Assembly (NCBI RefSeq): GCF_001667735.1
Contig: NZ_LZJN01000061.1
Span: 1-47,988, forward strand
Length of the DNA: 47,988 bases
DNA from: Mycobacterium sp. E183
GTDB lineage: Bacteria; Actinomycetota; Actinomycetes; Mycobacteriales; Mycobacteriaceae
Direction: 5' to 3'
The notes under the pieces are model-generated. The model saw nothing but the letters and a program-made list of their open reading frames with translations, did no database searches and had not been told where the DNA came from. Made by a program: the position numbers and the translations under genes. Of this stretch, positions 15,947 through 23,700 are shown piece by piece. The stretch's first letter is position 1, and every line of letters begins with the position of its first letter.

Positions 15947-16501
15947 GTGACCCGCATCATCGGCGGCGTGGCCGGCGGCCGGCGCATCGCCGTCCCGCCG
16001 CGCGGGACCAGGCCGACCACCGACCGGGTGCGTGAATCGCTCTTCAACATCCTGACCGCGCGAAAAGACCTGACGGACGCGGCGGTGCTGGATCTCTACG
16101 CCGGTTCGGGCGCATTGGGATTGGAGGCGCTGTCGCGGGGGGCGGCCTCGGCTCTGTTCGTGGAGTCCGATCAGCGCAGCGCGGCCGTCATCGCGCGCAA
16201 TATCGACGCCCTGGGTTTGGCGGGCGCGACGGTGCGCCGCGGCGCGGTCGCCGCCGTCCTGGCCGCCGGAGCCGCGAACCCCGTCGACCTCGTCCTGGCG
16301 GACCCGCCCTACGACGTGGCGGCCGCCGAGGTGGAGGCCGTGTTGGCCGCCCTGGTCGCCCACGGTTGGGCGCACTCCGGAACCGTGGCGGTGGTGGAGC
16401 GCGCGGCCAGCGGTACGCCGTTGACCTGGCCGGCCGGCTGGTCCGTGCGGCCGCCACGTGTGTACGGCGACACCCGGTTGGAGATGGCCGAGCGGCCGTG
16501 A
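15947..16501 (+). CDS. rsmD: 16S rRNA (guanine(966)-N(2))-methyltransferase RsmD
   Basis: The 184-residue protein matches RsmD, which uses S-adenosylmethionine to methylate G966 of 16S rRNA during 30S assembly. It shows the N-terminal [21 protein letters not shown] signature, [15 protein letters not shown], the SAM-binding motif [15 protein letters not shown], and the catalytic DPPY motif in [10 protein letters not shown]. The GTG start at 15947 lies 10 bases after the VKOR stop. coaD follows through a MIRU-like spacer, keeping the rsmD-coaD pair that is conserved across bacteria. Confidence 0.96.
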   Translation: MTRIIGGVAGGRRIAVPPRGTRPTTDRVRESLFNILTARKDLTDAAVLDLYAGSGALGLEALSRGAASALFVESDQRSAAVIARNIDALGLAGATVRRGAVAAVLAAGAANPVDLVLADPPYDVAAAEVEAVLAALVAHGWAHSGTVAVVERAASGTPLTWPAGWSVRPPRVYGDTRLEMAERP

Positions 16502-16529
16502 GGCCGGCGTGTAGCGTCTTTCGTCATGT

Positions 16530-16582
16530 GCGCCGCTCCTTCTCATCTCGTTGTTCTGCATCGTCGCCGGCGCGCGTCATGA
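16530..16582 (-). repeat. MIRU-like interspersed repeat, copy 2 (inverted)
   Basis: The rsmD-coaD spacer contains CGCCGCTCCTTCTCATCTCG followed by CTGCATCGTCGCCGG, the reverse complement of the unit between recG and the nuclease gene, with an altered middle. The coaD ATG sits at its right edge (CGTCATGA). On the reverse strand it encodes [16 protein letters not shown], recognisably the MIRU peptide. Confidence 0.8.
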
Positions 16583-17061
16583 GTGGCGCGGTATGCCCGG
16601 GCTCGTTCGACCCGGTGACGTTGGGGCACATCGACGTCTTCGAACGCGCCTCGGCCCAGTTCGACGAGGTGGTGGTGGCGATCCTGACCAACCCCGCGAA
16701 GAAGGGCATGTTCGACCTCGACGAGCGGATCGCCATGATCAACGAGTCGACCACCCATCTGCCCAACCTGCGCGTCGAGGCCGGACAGGGTCTGGTGGTC
16801 GACTTCGTCAGGTCGCGGGGGATGACCGCGATCGTGAAGGGCCTGCGCACCGGCACCGACTTCGAATACGAGCTGCAGATGGCGCAGATGAACAAGCACA
16901 TCGCCGGGGTGGACACCTTTTTCGTCGCGACGACACCACGGTATTCGTTCGTCTCGTCGTCGTTGGCCAAGGAGGTCGCGACATTCGGGGGCGACGTGTC
17001 GGAGCTACTGCCCGAACCGGTCAACCGCCGCCTGCGCGAAAAGCTCGCCGGCCGCTCCTGA
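16579..17061 (+). CDS. coaD: Phosphopantetheine adenylyltransferase (PPAT)
   Basis: The 160-residue enzyme catalyses the fourth step of coenzyme A synthesis, joining ATP and 4'-phosphopantetheine to give dephospho-CoA. The nucleotidyltransferase motif is [13 protein letters not shown] (TxGH), with [12 protein letters not shown], an [11 protein letters not shown] segment and the C-terminal [13 protein letters not shown], the SSxxR-like loop in its mycobacterial form. Length equals the usual 160-161 residues. The ATG overlaps the end of the MIRU-like element. CoA supply matters to the polyketide synthases downstream, but gene linkage here is the ancestral rsmD-coaD pairing rather than a PKS-specific one. 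Confidence 0.97.
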   Translation: MSGAVCPGSFDPVTLGHIDVFERASAQFDEVVVAILTNPAKKGMFDLDERIAMINESTTHLPNLRVEAGQGLVVDFVRSRGMTAIVKGLRTGTDFEYELQMAQMNKHIAGVDTFFVATTPRYSFVSSSLAKEVATFGGDVSELLPEPVNRRLREKLAGRS

Positions 17062-17117
17062 AAGGCCCCGGCGCACCGGACGGTTCGGACGCACGCGATG
17101 AAATGCCTTGCGCCAGG

Positions 17118-17133
17118 CGGGTCCCGGGACCCG
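17118..17133. promoter_or_regulatory. Perfect 16-bp palindrome upstream of the enoyl reductase gene
   Basis: CGGGTCCCGGGACCCG is a perfect palindrome in the 180-base gap between coaD and the enoyl reductase gene. It has no T-run after it, so it is not a typical intrinsic terminator. It lies 109 bases before the downstream start codon and could be an operator for a dimeric repressor or a chance GC-rich dyad. Confidence 0.3.
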
Positions 17134-17241
17134 TCGGCTCACACCGGATCCGATTTTCCCGGACGCGACCCACGCCCGTCGGGTGACGAGATACGGTCGC
17201 TGAACCGCTCTTCGCCGAGGAGCGGGTGAGGAGATCCGGCG

Positions 17242-18495
17242 ATGAGCCCAACCGAGCGCGACTTCGACATCGTCGTGTACGGCGCCACGGGATTTTCCGG
17301 CGGGTTGACGGCCCGCTACCTGGCCGGCGCGGCCGGTGCGGCCCGCGTCGCGCTGGCCGGGCGCTCCCGGGACCGGCTGGCGGCGACCCGCGGCGCGCTC
17401 GGCCCGGCCGCACGGGATTGGCCGCTGATCGTGGCGGACGTGTCGGACCCGTCGACACTGGACGCCATGGCGGCCCGCGCCCGGGTGGTGCTGACGACGG
17501 TCGGTCCGTACACCAATTACGGACTGCCGGTGGTGGCGGCCTGCGTCAAGGCCGGGACGGACTACGCCGACCTCACCGGGGAGGTGATGTTCGTCCGCGA
17601 CAGCATCGACCGATACCACCAGCAGGCCGTCGAAACCGGCGCGCGGATCGTGGTCTCGTGCGGATTCGCCTCCATGCCTTCGGATCTCAACGTCTATCAG
17701 CTGTATCGGCGGGCGGCCCGCGACGGCGCCGGGGAACTCTGCGACACCACCTTCGTGTTTCGCTCCTTCTTCCAGGGCGGCGGTTCCGGGGGCACGGTCG
17801 CCTCGGAATTCGAATCCATGCGCACGGCGTCCGGCGACCCGCAAGCCCGTCGCCTGATGAACGACCCGTACACACTGACCACAGACCGAAGGGCCGAACC
17901 CGATCTCGGCAGGCAACGGGACTTCCCGTGGCGCGCGGGCGGCCGGATCGCGCCCGAGCTCGCCGGCTTCTGGCTGGGCCCGCTCGTCTGGGGGCCCCAC
18001 AACACGCGAATAGTTCGGCGCAGCAACGCATTACAGCACTGGGCCTACGGCAGGCGATTCCGTTACTCGGAGACCATGAGCCTCGGCAGGTCGTTCGCGG
18101 CGCCGGTCGCTTCCGCGGCCGTCGCGGGCGCGCTGGCGGCCGGGTGGGCGGTCGGCACCAGGCACTTCAGGCGGGTGCCGCGGCGGTGGCTGGCGCCCCT
18201 CGCGAAGCCGGGCACCGGGCCCGGCGAGGCGATGCGGGAGCGCGGCCACTACGTGGTCGAGACCTACACGACGACGGCCTCCGGCGCCCGCTACCTGGGC
18301 ACCTTCGCGCAGCAGCGCGACGCGTACGACGCGACCGGAGTCCTCCTCGGCGAGAGCGGTCTTGCGCTGGCGCTCGACCGTGATCGACTCAGCGACCTGA
18401 CGGGAGTGCTCACCCCGGCGGCGGCGATGGGCGATGCGCTGCTGGCGCGGCTGCCGGCCGCCGGGGTGTCCATGCACACCATCCGGCTGAACTGA
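17242..18495 (+). CDS. Trans-acting enoyl reductase family protein (Rv2953-like)
   Basis: The 417-residue protein belongs to the saccharopine-dehydrogenase-like family. It starts with the nucleotide-binding motif VVYGATGFSGGLTARYL and continues with TTVGPYTNYGLPVV, DYADLTGE and SCGFASMPSDL, the conserved core of mycobacterial trans-acting enoyl reductases. In M. tuberculosis Rv2953 works in trans with PpsD, which has no enoyl reductase domain, to saturate the phthiocerol chain. The PpsD here also has KS-AT-DH-KR-ACP only, so this gene is the best candidate for the missing activity. Rv2449c-type paralogues are the alternative identity. It converges on the flavodoxin-like gene with a single base between stops. 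Confidence 0.82.
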   Translation: MSPTERDFDIVVYGATGFSGGLTARYLAGAAGAARVALAGRSRDRLAATRGALGPAARDWPLIVADVSDPSTLDAMAARARVVLTTVGPYTNYGLPVVAACVKAGTDYADLTGEVMFVRDSIDRYHQQAVETGARIVVSCGFASMPSDLNVYQLYRRAARDGAGELCDTTFVFRSFFQGGGSGGTVASEFESMRTASGDPQARRLMNDPYTLTTDRRAEPDLGRQRDFPWRAGGRIAPELAGFWLGPLVWGPHNTRIVRRSNALQHWAYGRRFRYSETMSLGRSFAAPVASAAVAGALAAGWAVGTRHFRRVPRRWLAPLAKPGTGPGEAMRERGHYVVETYTTTASGARYLGTFAQQRDAYDATGVLLGESGLALALDRDRLSDLTGVLTPAAAMGDALLARLPAAGVSMHTIRLN

Positions 18496-18496
18496 G

Positions 18497-19186
18497 TCAG
18501 GACGCCGCGCTGCGGGCGGCCAGTCGATCGGCGAGCGAGCGGGCGAAGATCCGGGTCTGCTCCAGCTGGTGCGGCTGGATATTGGTCGCCGGAATGCGCA
18601 ACCCGAAATACCGATCCCGGTATCGGCCCGACCGCAGGTAGCTCATCAGCGAGAGTCCGGAGGCGATCTGGCCGCCCAGGTACTCGAAATGGACCCCGCC
18701 CAGGTAGCGACCGCCCTGCTTCTCGCCCAGCCTGCGGACCGCCGCGAAATTGCCGCGCCAATAGCGACGGCAGACGGCGAACGCCGCGAAGGGCTTGCCG
18801 GCGAGCAGCTTTCGCGCCTCGTCTGACTTCAGGAAGGTTCGCATCGGCATGTTCATGGTGAACCACCATGTCGAGGAACCGATGCAGATCAGGTCGTAGG
18901 CGGCGTTTCGCACCTCGTCCGGGGTTTCGATCTCACCCGTCGCCCGCCGCAGCTGGGCGGGCAGCACGCTCAGGAGGTCGAGCGCCGCGTGCCGCAACGG
19001 AAAGACGCTGAACCGCTGCGAATACCGTTGATCGGTGAAGGTGATCGCGGCGCGGTGCACCTCCCACCCCCGTTCGCTGAACACCTCACCCGCGGTTTCG
19101 AGCACGGCGAGCACCTGCCCGGTGAACGTGTAGTAGAGGAGCAGGACGCGGGGCCGGGGGCCGTGATCGGCCGACATGTCCGTCAT
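18497..19186 (-). CDS. Flavodoxin-like fold protein
   Basis: The 229-residue protein has a flavodoxin-type beginning: RVLLLYYTFTGQVLAVLETA is a first beta strand plus a T-x-T-G phosphate loop, followed by YDLICIGSSTWWFTMNMPMRTFL, the second flavin-contacting loop with aromatic residues. An NAD(P)H- or quinone-linked FMN redox role is plausible, but no specific function is known to me. The ATG at 19186 has AAGGAG ten bases upstream, so it is preferred over ATG 19177. It is convergent with the enoyl reductase gene, whose stop is one base away, and lies where M. tuberculosis has purU. The ribosome-binding site overlaps a degenerate MIRU-like unit. Confidence 0.75.
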   Translation of the reverse strand: MTDMSADHGPRPRVLLLYYTFTGQVLAVLETAGEVFSERGWEVHRAAITFTDQRYSQRFSVFPLRHAALDLLSVLPAQLRRATGEIETPDEVRNAAYDLICIGSSTWWFTMNMPMRTFLKSDEARKLLAGKPFAAFAVCRRYWRGNFAAVRRLGEKQGGRYLGGVHFEYLGGQIASGLSLMSYLRSGRYRDRYFGLRIPATNIQPHQLEQTRIFARSLADRLAARSAAS

Positions 19187-19190
19187 CTTT

Positions 19191-19247
19191 CAGCCACTCC
19201 TTCTCGACCGTTGCCGATCGCTTCGGAGCATCATCGCCGGTGGATGC
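19191..19247 (-). repeat. Degenerate MIRU-like repeat, copy 3
   Basis: The spacer between the flavodoxin-like and permease genes contains CCACTCCTTCTCG, then GATCGCTTCGGAGCATCATC and GCCGG. This is an imperfect, inverted match to the MIRU units at 11307 and 16530, with an insertion in the middle. As with the other copies it borders a start codon (19186) and supplies the ribosome-binding site. Confidence 0.6.
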
Positions 19248-19264
19248 GGTTCTGGGCAATCGGG

Positions 19265-20494
19265 CTAGTGAGGTTGCTGGCCGTGGTCGTGGTGGCAGTC
19301 GTGCTCATGCTCGGCATCGGGGGAACCGCCCATCATCCGCAGCATGGGCATGCCGCCGGAGGTGACGAACCGGATGGCCAGCACCGCCGCGACGGCCAGG
19401 AAGGCGATGTTGAGCCACGTCGTGTAGTTCCACGAGATGGCCGCCTCCATGACGGTCGCGTTCCGCTGGGTGGGAATGAGTTTGGTTGCGCCGAAGAGCA
19501 ATTCGACCAGATAGCCGGCCGCCACCATCGAGGCGTAGAACGTGCCCAGCAGGGTCAGCATCATCTTGGTGCCGTAGTACTTACGGTAGATGTTCAGGAT
19601 CGGCAGGATGAGCAGGTCGGCGTAGATGAACGCGATGACCCCGCCGAAGCTGATGCCGCCGTTCCACAGGACCGCGGCCAGCGGCACATTGCCGATCGAG
19701 CAGACGAAGGAGACGATCGCCACGACCGGTCCCACGATCGGTCCCCATAGCGCCGACAGGCCCGGGTCGTCGGCCAGAAAGAAGCCGCGCCAGAACGCTG
19801 CGGGCACCCACGCCGCGATCGCGCCGGCGATCAACAGGCCCAGAACCAGATCCCGCAGGATCGCCAGCCACTCCATCACGAACACGTGCGAAACCGAGGT
19901 GAAGCCCTCTCCGGAGAAGAGCCGTCGCCAGAACGAACCCTGCCGCTGGATCGACATGTCCATGGCGGCGTGGCCCTCCATCGATCCGGCGATGCCCCGC
20001 TCGGCCTGCGCGCGGGCGGCGTCGATCAGGCGTGACCGCACGAACAACCGGAACAACACCGCCAGCACCACGATCATCAGCGGCCCGCCGACGAACTCCG
20101 CGGCGGTGAACTGCCAGCCCATCAGCAGGGCCAGGATGATGCCCAACTCGACGACCAGGTTGGTCGACCCGATCTCGAAGGCCATGGCGGCGGTGAAGCT
20201 GGCGCCTTTGCGAAACAGCGAGCGGGCCAAGGCGACCGCGGCGTAGGAGCAGGACGACGAGGCCGCACCCAGCCCCGCGGCCACGGCCAGCGTGCGCGGC
20301 CGGTCGTCGCCCAACAGCGAGACGATGGTCGAGCGCCGTACCACCGCCTGCACCACCGCCGACAGGGCGAAGCCCAGGATCAGCGCCCACAGAATTTCCC
20401 ACGTCATCGACCCGGCAACCGCCAACGCGTGCCCGACCGCCCCCAGCGCCGTGTGTGTCACTTGATCCCCGCTTCGTGGCTCGGATACTCCCAT
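19265..20494 (-). CDS. Integral membrane permease with His-rich tail (Rv2963 homologue)
   Basis: The 409-residue polytopic protein belongs to the ArsP_1/DUF318-type permeases: hydrophobic segments alternate with a central charged loop, with SSSCSYAAVALARSLF in one helix and CSIGNVPLAAVLWNGGISFG in another. The C terminus is EHEHDCHHDHGQQPH, a probable metal-binding tail. The M. tuberculosis homologue Rv2963 belongs to the copper-responsive RicR regulon, and a RicR-type palindrome lies eight bases upstream of this start. A role in copper handling is therefore likely, although the transported substrate is unproven. ATG 20494 (MGVSEPRSG) is chosen because longer starts would run through the operator. 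It is divergent from mas. Confidence 0.88.
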   Translation of the reverse strand: MGVSEPRSGDQVTHTALGAVGHALAVAGSMTWEILWALILGFALSAVVQAVVRRSTIVSLLGDDRPRTLAVAAGLGAASSSCSYAAVALARSLFRKGASFTAAMAFEIGSTNLVVELGIILALLMGWQFTAAEFVGGPLMIVVLAVLFRLFVRSRLIDAARAQAERGIAGSMEGHAAMDMSIQRQGSFWRRLFSGEGFTSVSHVFVMEWLAILRDLVLGLLIAGAIAAWVPAAFWRGFFLADDPGLSALWGPIVGPVVAIVSFVCSIGNVPLAAVLWNGGISFGGVIAFIYADLLILPILNIYRKYYGTKMMLTLLGTFYASMVAAGYLVELLFGATKLIPTQRNATVMEAAISWNYTTWLNIAFLAVAAVLAIRFVTSGGMPMLRMMGGSPDAEHEHDCHHDHGQQPH

Positions 20495-20501
20495 GCACGC
20501 T

Positions 20502-20518
20502 ATACCCCAAGGGGGTAT
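20502..20518 (-). promoter_or_regulatory. RicR/CsoR-type operator overlapping the permease promoter
   Basis: ATACCCCAAGGGGGTAT is a perfect inverted repeat (7-base arms ATACCCC/GGGGTAT, 3-base spacer), the pattern bound by copper-sensing CsoR-family repressors such as RicR. On the minus strand the right arm runs into TATAGC (20504-20499), a -10-like element whose spacing puts transcription start at or within a few bases of the ATG at 20494. The mRNA is thus probably leaderless, and repressor binding would block the promoter directly. Confidence 0.8.
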
Positions 20519-20778
20519 TTCGCAACCGGGCGACCGGCCCCCGGGTGCGGCCGAAAACACCAGGTCACCGGCTCGCGACGGGGCGGCACCGGCCGAAATC
20601 CCCTATTCGACCCACCCCGATTGCTTCGAGCGTCTAAGCTTGGCGCTTCGTTGGGTTCCGCGTCGAAACCCGCTCGGGTTGGGGGGCGCGAGCGACGCTG
20701 CGCTGCGCCCTCTCAATTGCACTGATGCCGGTGATACTCGCAGCATCGCCGGTTGGCCTGAGACGAGGTTGAGCGGCG

Positions 20779-23700
20779 ATGGAACCACGGGTCACCCCCA
20801 TTGCGGTCATCGGAATGGGATGCCGGCTTCCGGGCGGGATCGACTCGCCCGACGCGTTCTGGCAAGCGTTGCTGCGGGGCGACGACCTGGTGACCGAGAT
20901 CCCGCCCGACCGGTGGGACGTCGAGGACCACTACGACCCCGAGCGCGGGGTGCACGGCCGGTCGGTGTCACGTTGGGGCGGCTTCATCGACGACGCCGGC
21001 GGTTTCGACGCCGCCTTCTTCGGCTTCGGCGAACGCGAAGCGACCGCGATCGATCCGCAGCACCGCTTGCTGCTCGAGACGTCGTGGGAGGCGATCGAGC
21101 ACGCGGGCATCGCGCCGCCGTCGTTGAGCGGCTCGCGGACCGGGGTGTTCGTGGGGATGTGCCAGCAGGACTACACGCTGATCAGCGGCGACGCGGGTGT
21201 GATGGAGGACGCTTACGGCTACACCTGCACCCCGTTCAGCATGGCCTCCGGCCGGATCGCCTACGGGTTGGGCCTGGTGGGCCCGGCGATCACGCTCGAC
21301 ACCTCGTGCTCGTCCGGCCTGCTCGCCGTCCACCTGGCGTGCTCGAGCCTGAACACCGGCGAGAGTGATCTCGCGCTGGCCGGCGGCGCCATGCTGGTGC
21401 TGGATCCGCGGGTGTCGGCGTCGGCGTCCGCGCAGGGCATGCTTTCGCCCACCGGACGCTGCCACACGTTCGACGTCGCGGCCGACGGGTTCGTCCGTTC
21501 CGACGGGTGTGCGGTGGTGCTGCTCAAGCGCCTGCCCGACGCGGTGCGCGACGGCGACCGGATCCTGGCGGTGGTCCGCGGCACGGCGGTCAATCAGGAC
21601 GGTCGTTCCGAGACGATCACGACGCCGTCCGCCGATGCGCAGGCCGCGGTGTACCGGGCGGCGTTGGACGCGGCCGGAGTCGACCCGGCCACCGTCGGCA
21701 TGGTCGAAGCCCACGGCACCGGAACCCCGAAGGGCGACCCGCTCGAATTCGCCAGTCTCACCGAGGTTTACGGAGCCGGTGGCAATCGTGTCGCGCTCGG
21801 ATCGGCCAAGAGCAACGTCGGGCACACCGAGGCCGCGGCGGGCGCGGTCGGATTGGTCAAGGCGGTGCTCGGGCTGCGGAGCGGTGTGGTGCCGCCGATG
21901 GCCCACTTCACCCGCCTGCCCGACGAACTTGCCCGCATCGAAACGGGATTGTTTGTGCCGCAGGAGGTTACGCCGTGGCCGGACAAGGGCGAAGGCCCGC
22001 GGCGGGCCGGGGTGACGTCGTTCGGGATGTCGGGCACCAACGTGCACGCCGTCCTCGAACAGGCGCCCGACCCCGACGTCGACGGGTTCGGCGCGGAAAG
22101 CGCACGGTCGCTACTGTTCCCGCTGTCGTCCACCTCCGCCGACGAGCTGCGCCACACGGCGCGGCGGCTGGCCGAGTGGGTGTGCGACCACCGGGAAACC
22201 GTGTCCGCCGCCGACCTGGCCTACACCCTGGCGCGGCGACGCGCGCACCGGACCGTGCGCACCGCGGTGACGGCGGACAGCATCGACGGGCTGATCGCCG
22301 GGCTGCGCGAAATCGCCGACGGCGAAACCCCTTTCGCGCCGGCGGCCGGTCATGACGATCGCGGGCCGGTGTGGATCTTCTCCGGCCAGGGCTCGCAGTG
22401 GGCCGCGATGGGCGCCGAGCTGCTGGCCAAGGAGCCGGCGTTCGCCGCCGCCGTCGCCGCGGCCGAGCCGTTGATCGCGGCGGAGTCGGGTTTCTCGGTG
22501 ACCGAGGCGATGTCGGCGCCGAAGACGGTCACCGGCATCGACCGGGTGCAGCCGACACTGTTCGCCTTCCAGGTGGCGCTGGCGACCGCGATGCGCGCCT
22601 ACGGTGTGCGGCCGGGGGCGGTGATCGGCCACTCGATGGGCGAGATCGCGGCGGCCGTGGTGGCCGGCGCGCTGTCGCTGCCCGACGGGGTCAGGGTGAT
22701 CTGCCGGCGCTCGGCGTTGATGTGCCGGATCGCCGGCGCGGGCGCGATGGCCTCGGTGGAGCTGCCCGCCCAGCAGGTGCGCGACGAACTGGCCGCCCGC
22801 GGCGTCGGCGACGTGGTGGTCTCGGTGGTCGCGTCGCCCAACTCCACCGTGATCGGCGGGGCGACGCAGGCGGTGCGCGATCTGGTCGCGGAGTGGGAGG
22901 GCCGCGAGGTGATGGCCCGCGAGGTGGCCGTGGACGTCGCCTCGCACTCGTCCCAGGTCGATCCGATCCTCGCCGACTTGGCCGCCCAACTCGCCGATCT
23001 GACGCCGGCGGCGGCTGAAGTGCCGTATTACTCTGCGACGCTGGACGATCCACGCGCCCGGCCGGCGTTCGACGCCGGATACTGGGTGGACAACCTGCGC
23101 CAGTCGGTGAAGTTCGCCGCCGCGGTGCAGGCCGCCCTCGACGACGGCCATCGCGTCTTCGGTGAACCGTCGCCGCATCCGCTGCTGACCCGGGCGGTCG
23201 AACAGAACGCGGGCGCCTCCGACGTTGGCATCGCCGCGCTGCCGGCCATGCGCCGCGAGCAGCCGATGCCGCACGGGCTGTTGGGCTTCCTGGCGGATCT
23301 GTTCAGCGCCGGCGCCGCCATCGACTTCTCCGCGCTGTACCCGGGCGGTCGGCTGGTGGACGCGCCGCTGCCGACGTGGACCCACCAGCGGCTGCTCGTC
23401 GACGCCGGCGGGGCGGGCGCGCCGGGGCGCGGGCAGTTCACGCTCGACGTGCATCCGCTGTTGGGTGCCCACGTGCGGCTGCCGGAGGAACCGGAACGCC
23501 ACGCGTGGCAGGGCGGGGTGGGCACCGCGGCGTTGCCCTGGCTGGCCGACCATCGGGTGAACGGGGTCGGGGTTTTCCCGGGGGCGGGCTTCTGCGAGAT
23601 GGCGCTGGCTGCCGCGGCGGCGGTGCTGGGGCCGGACGCGGAGGTGCGCGACGTCCGCTTCGAGGAGATGCTGCTGCTGGACGACGAGACGCCGGTGAGC

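Noticed and set aside
17118..17133. Rho-independent terminator after coaD.
   Set aside because: The palindrome has no loop and is not followed by a T-run.
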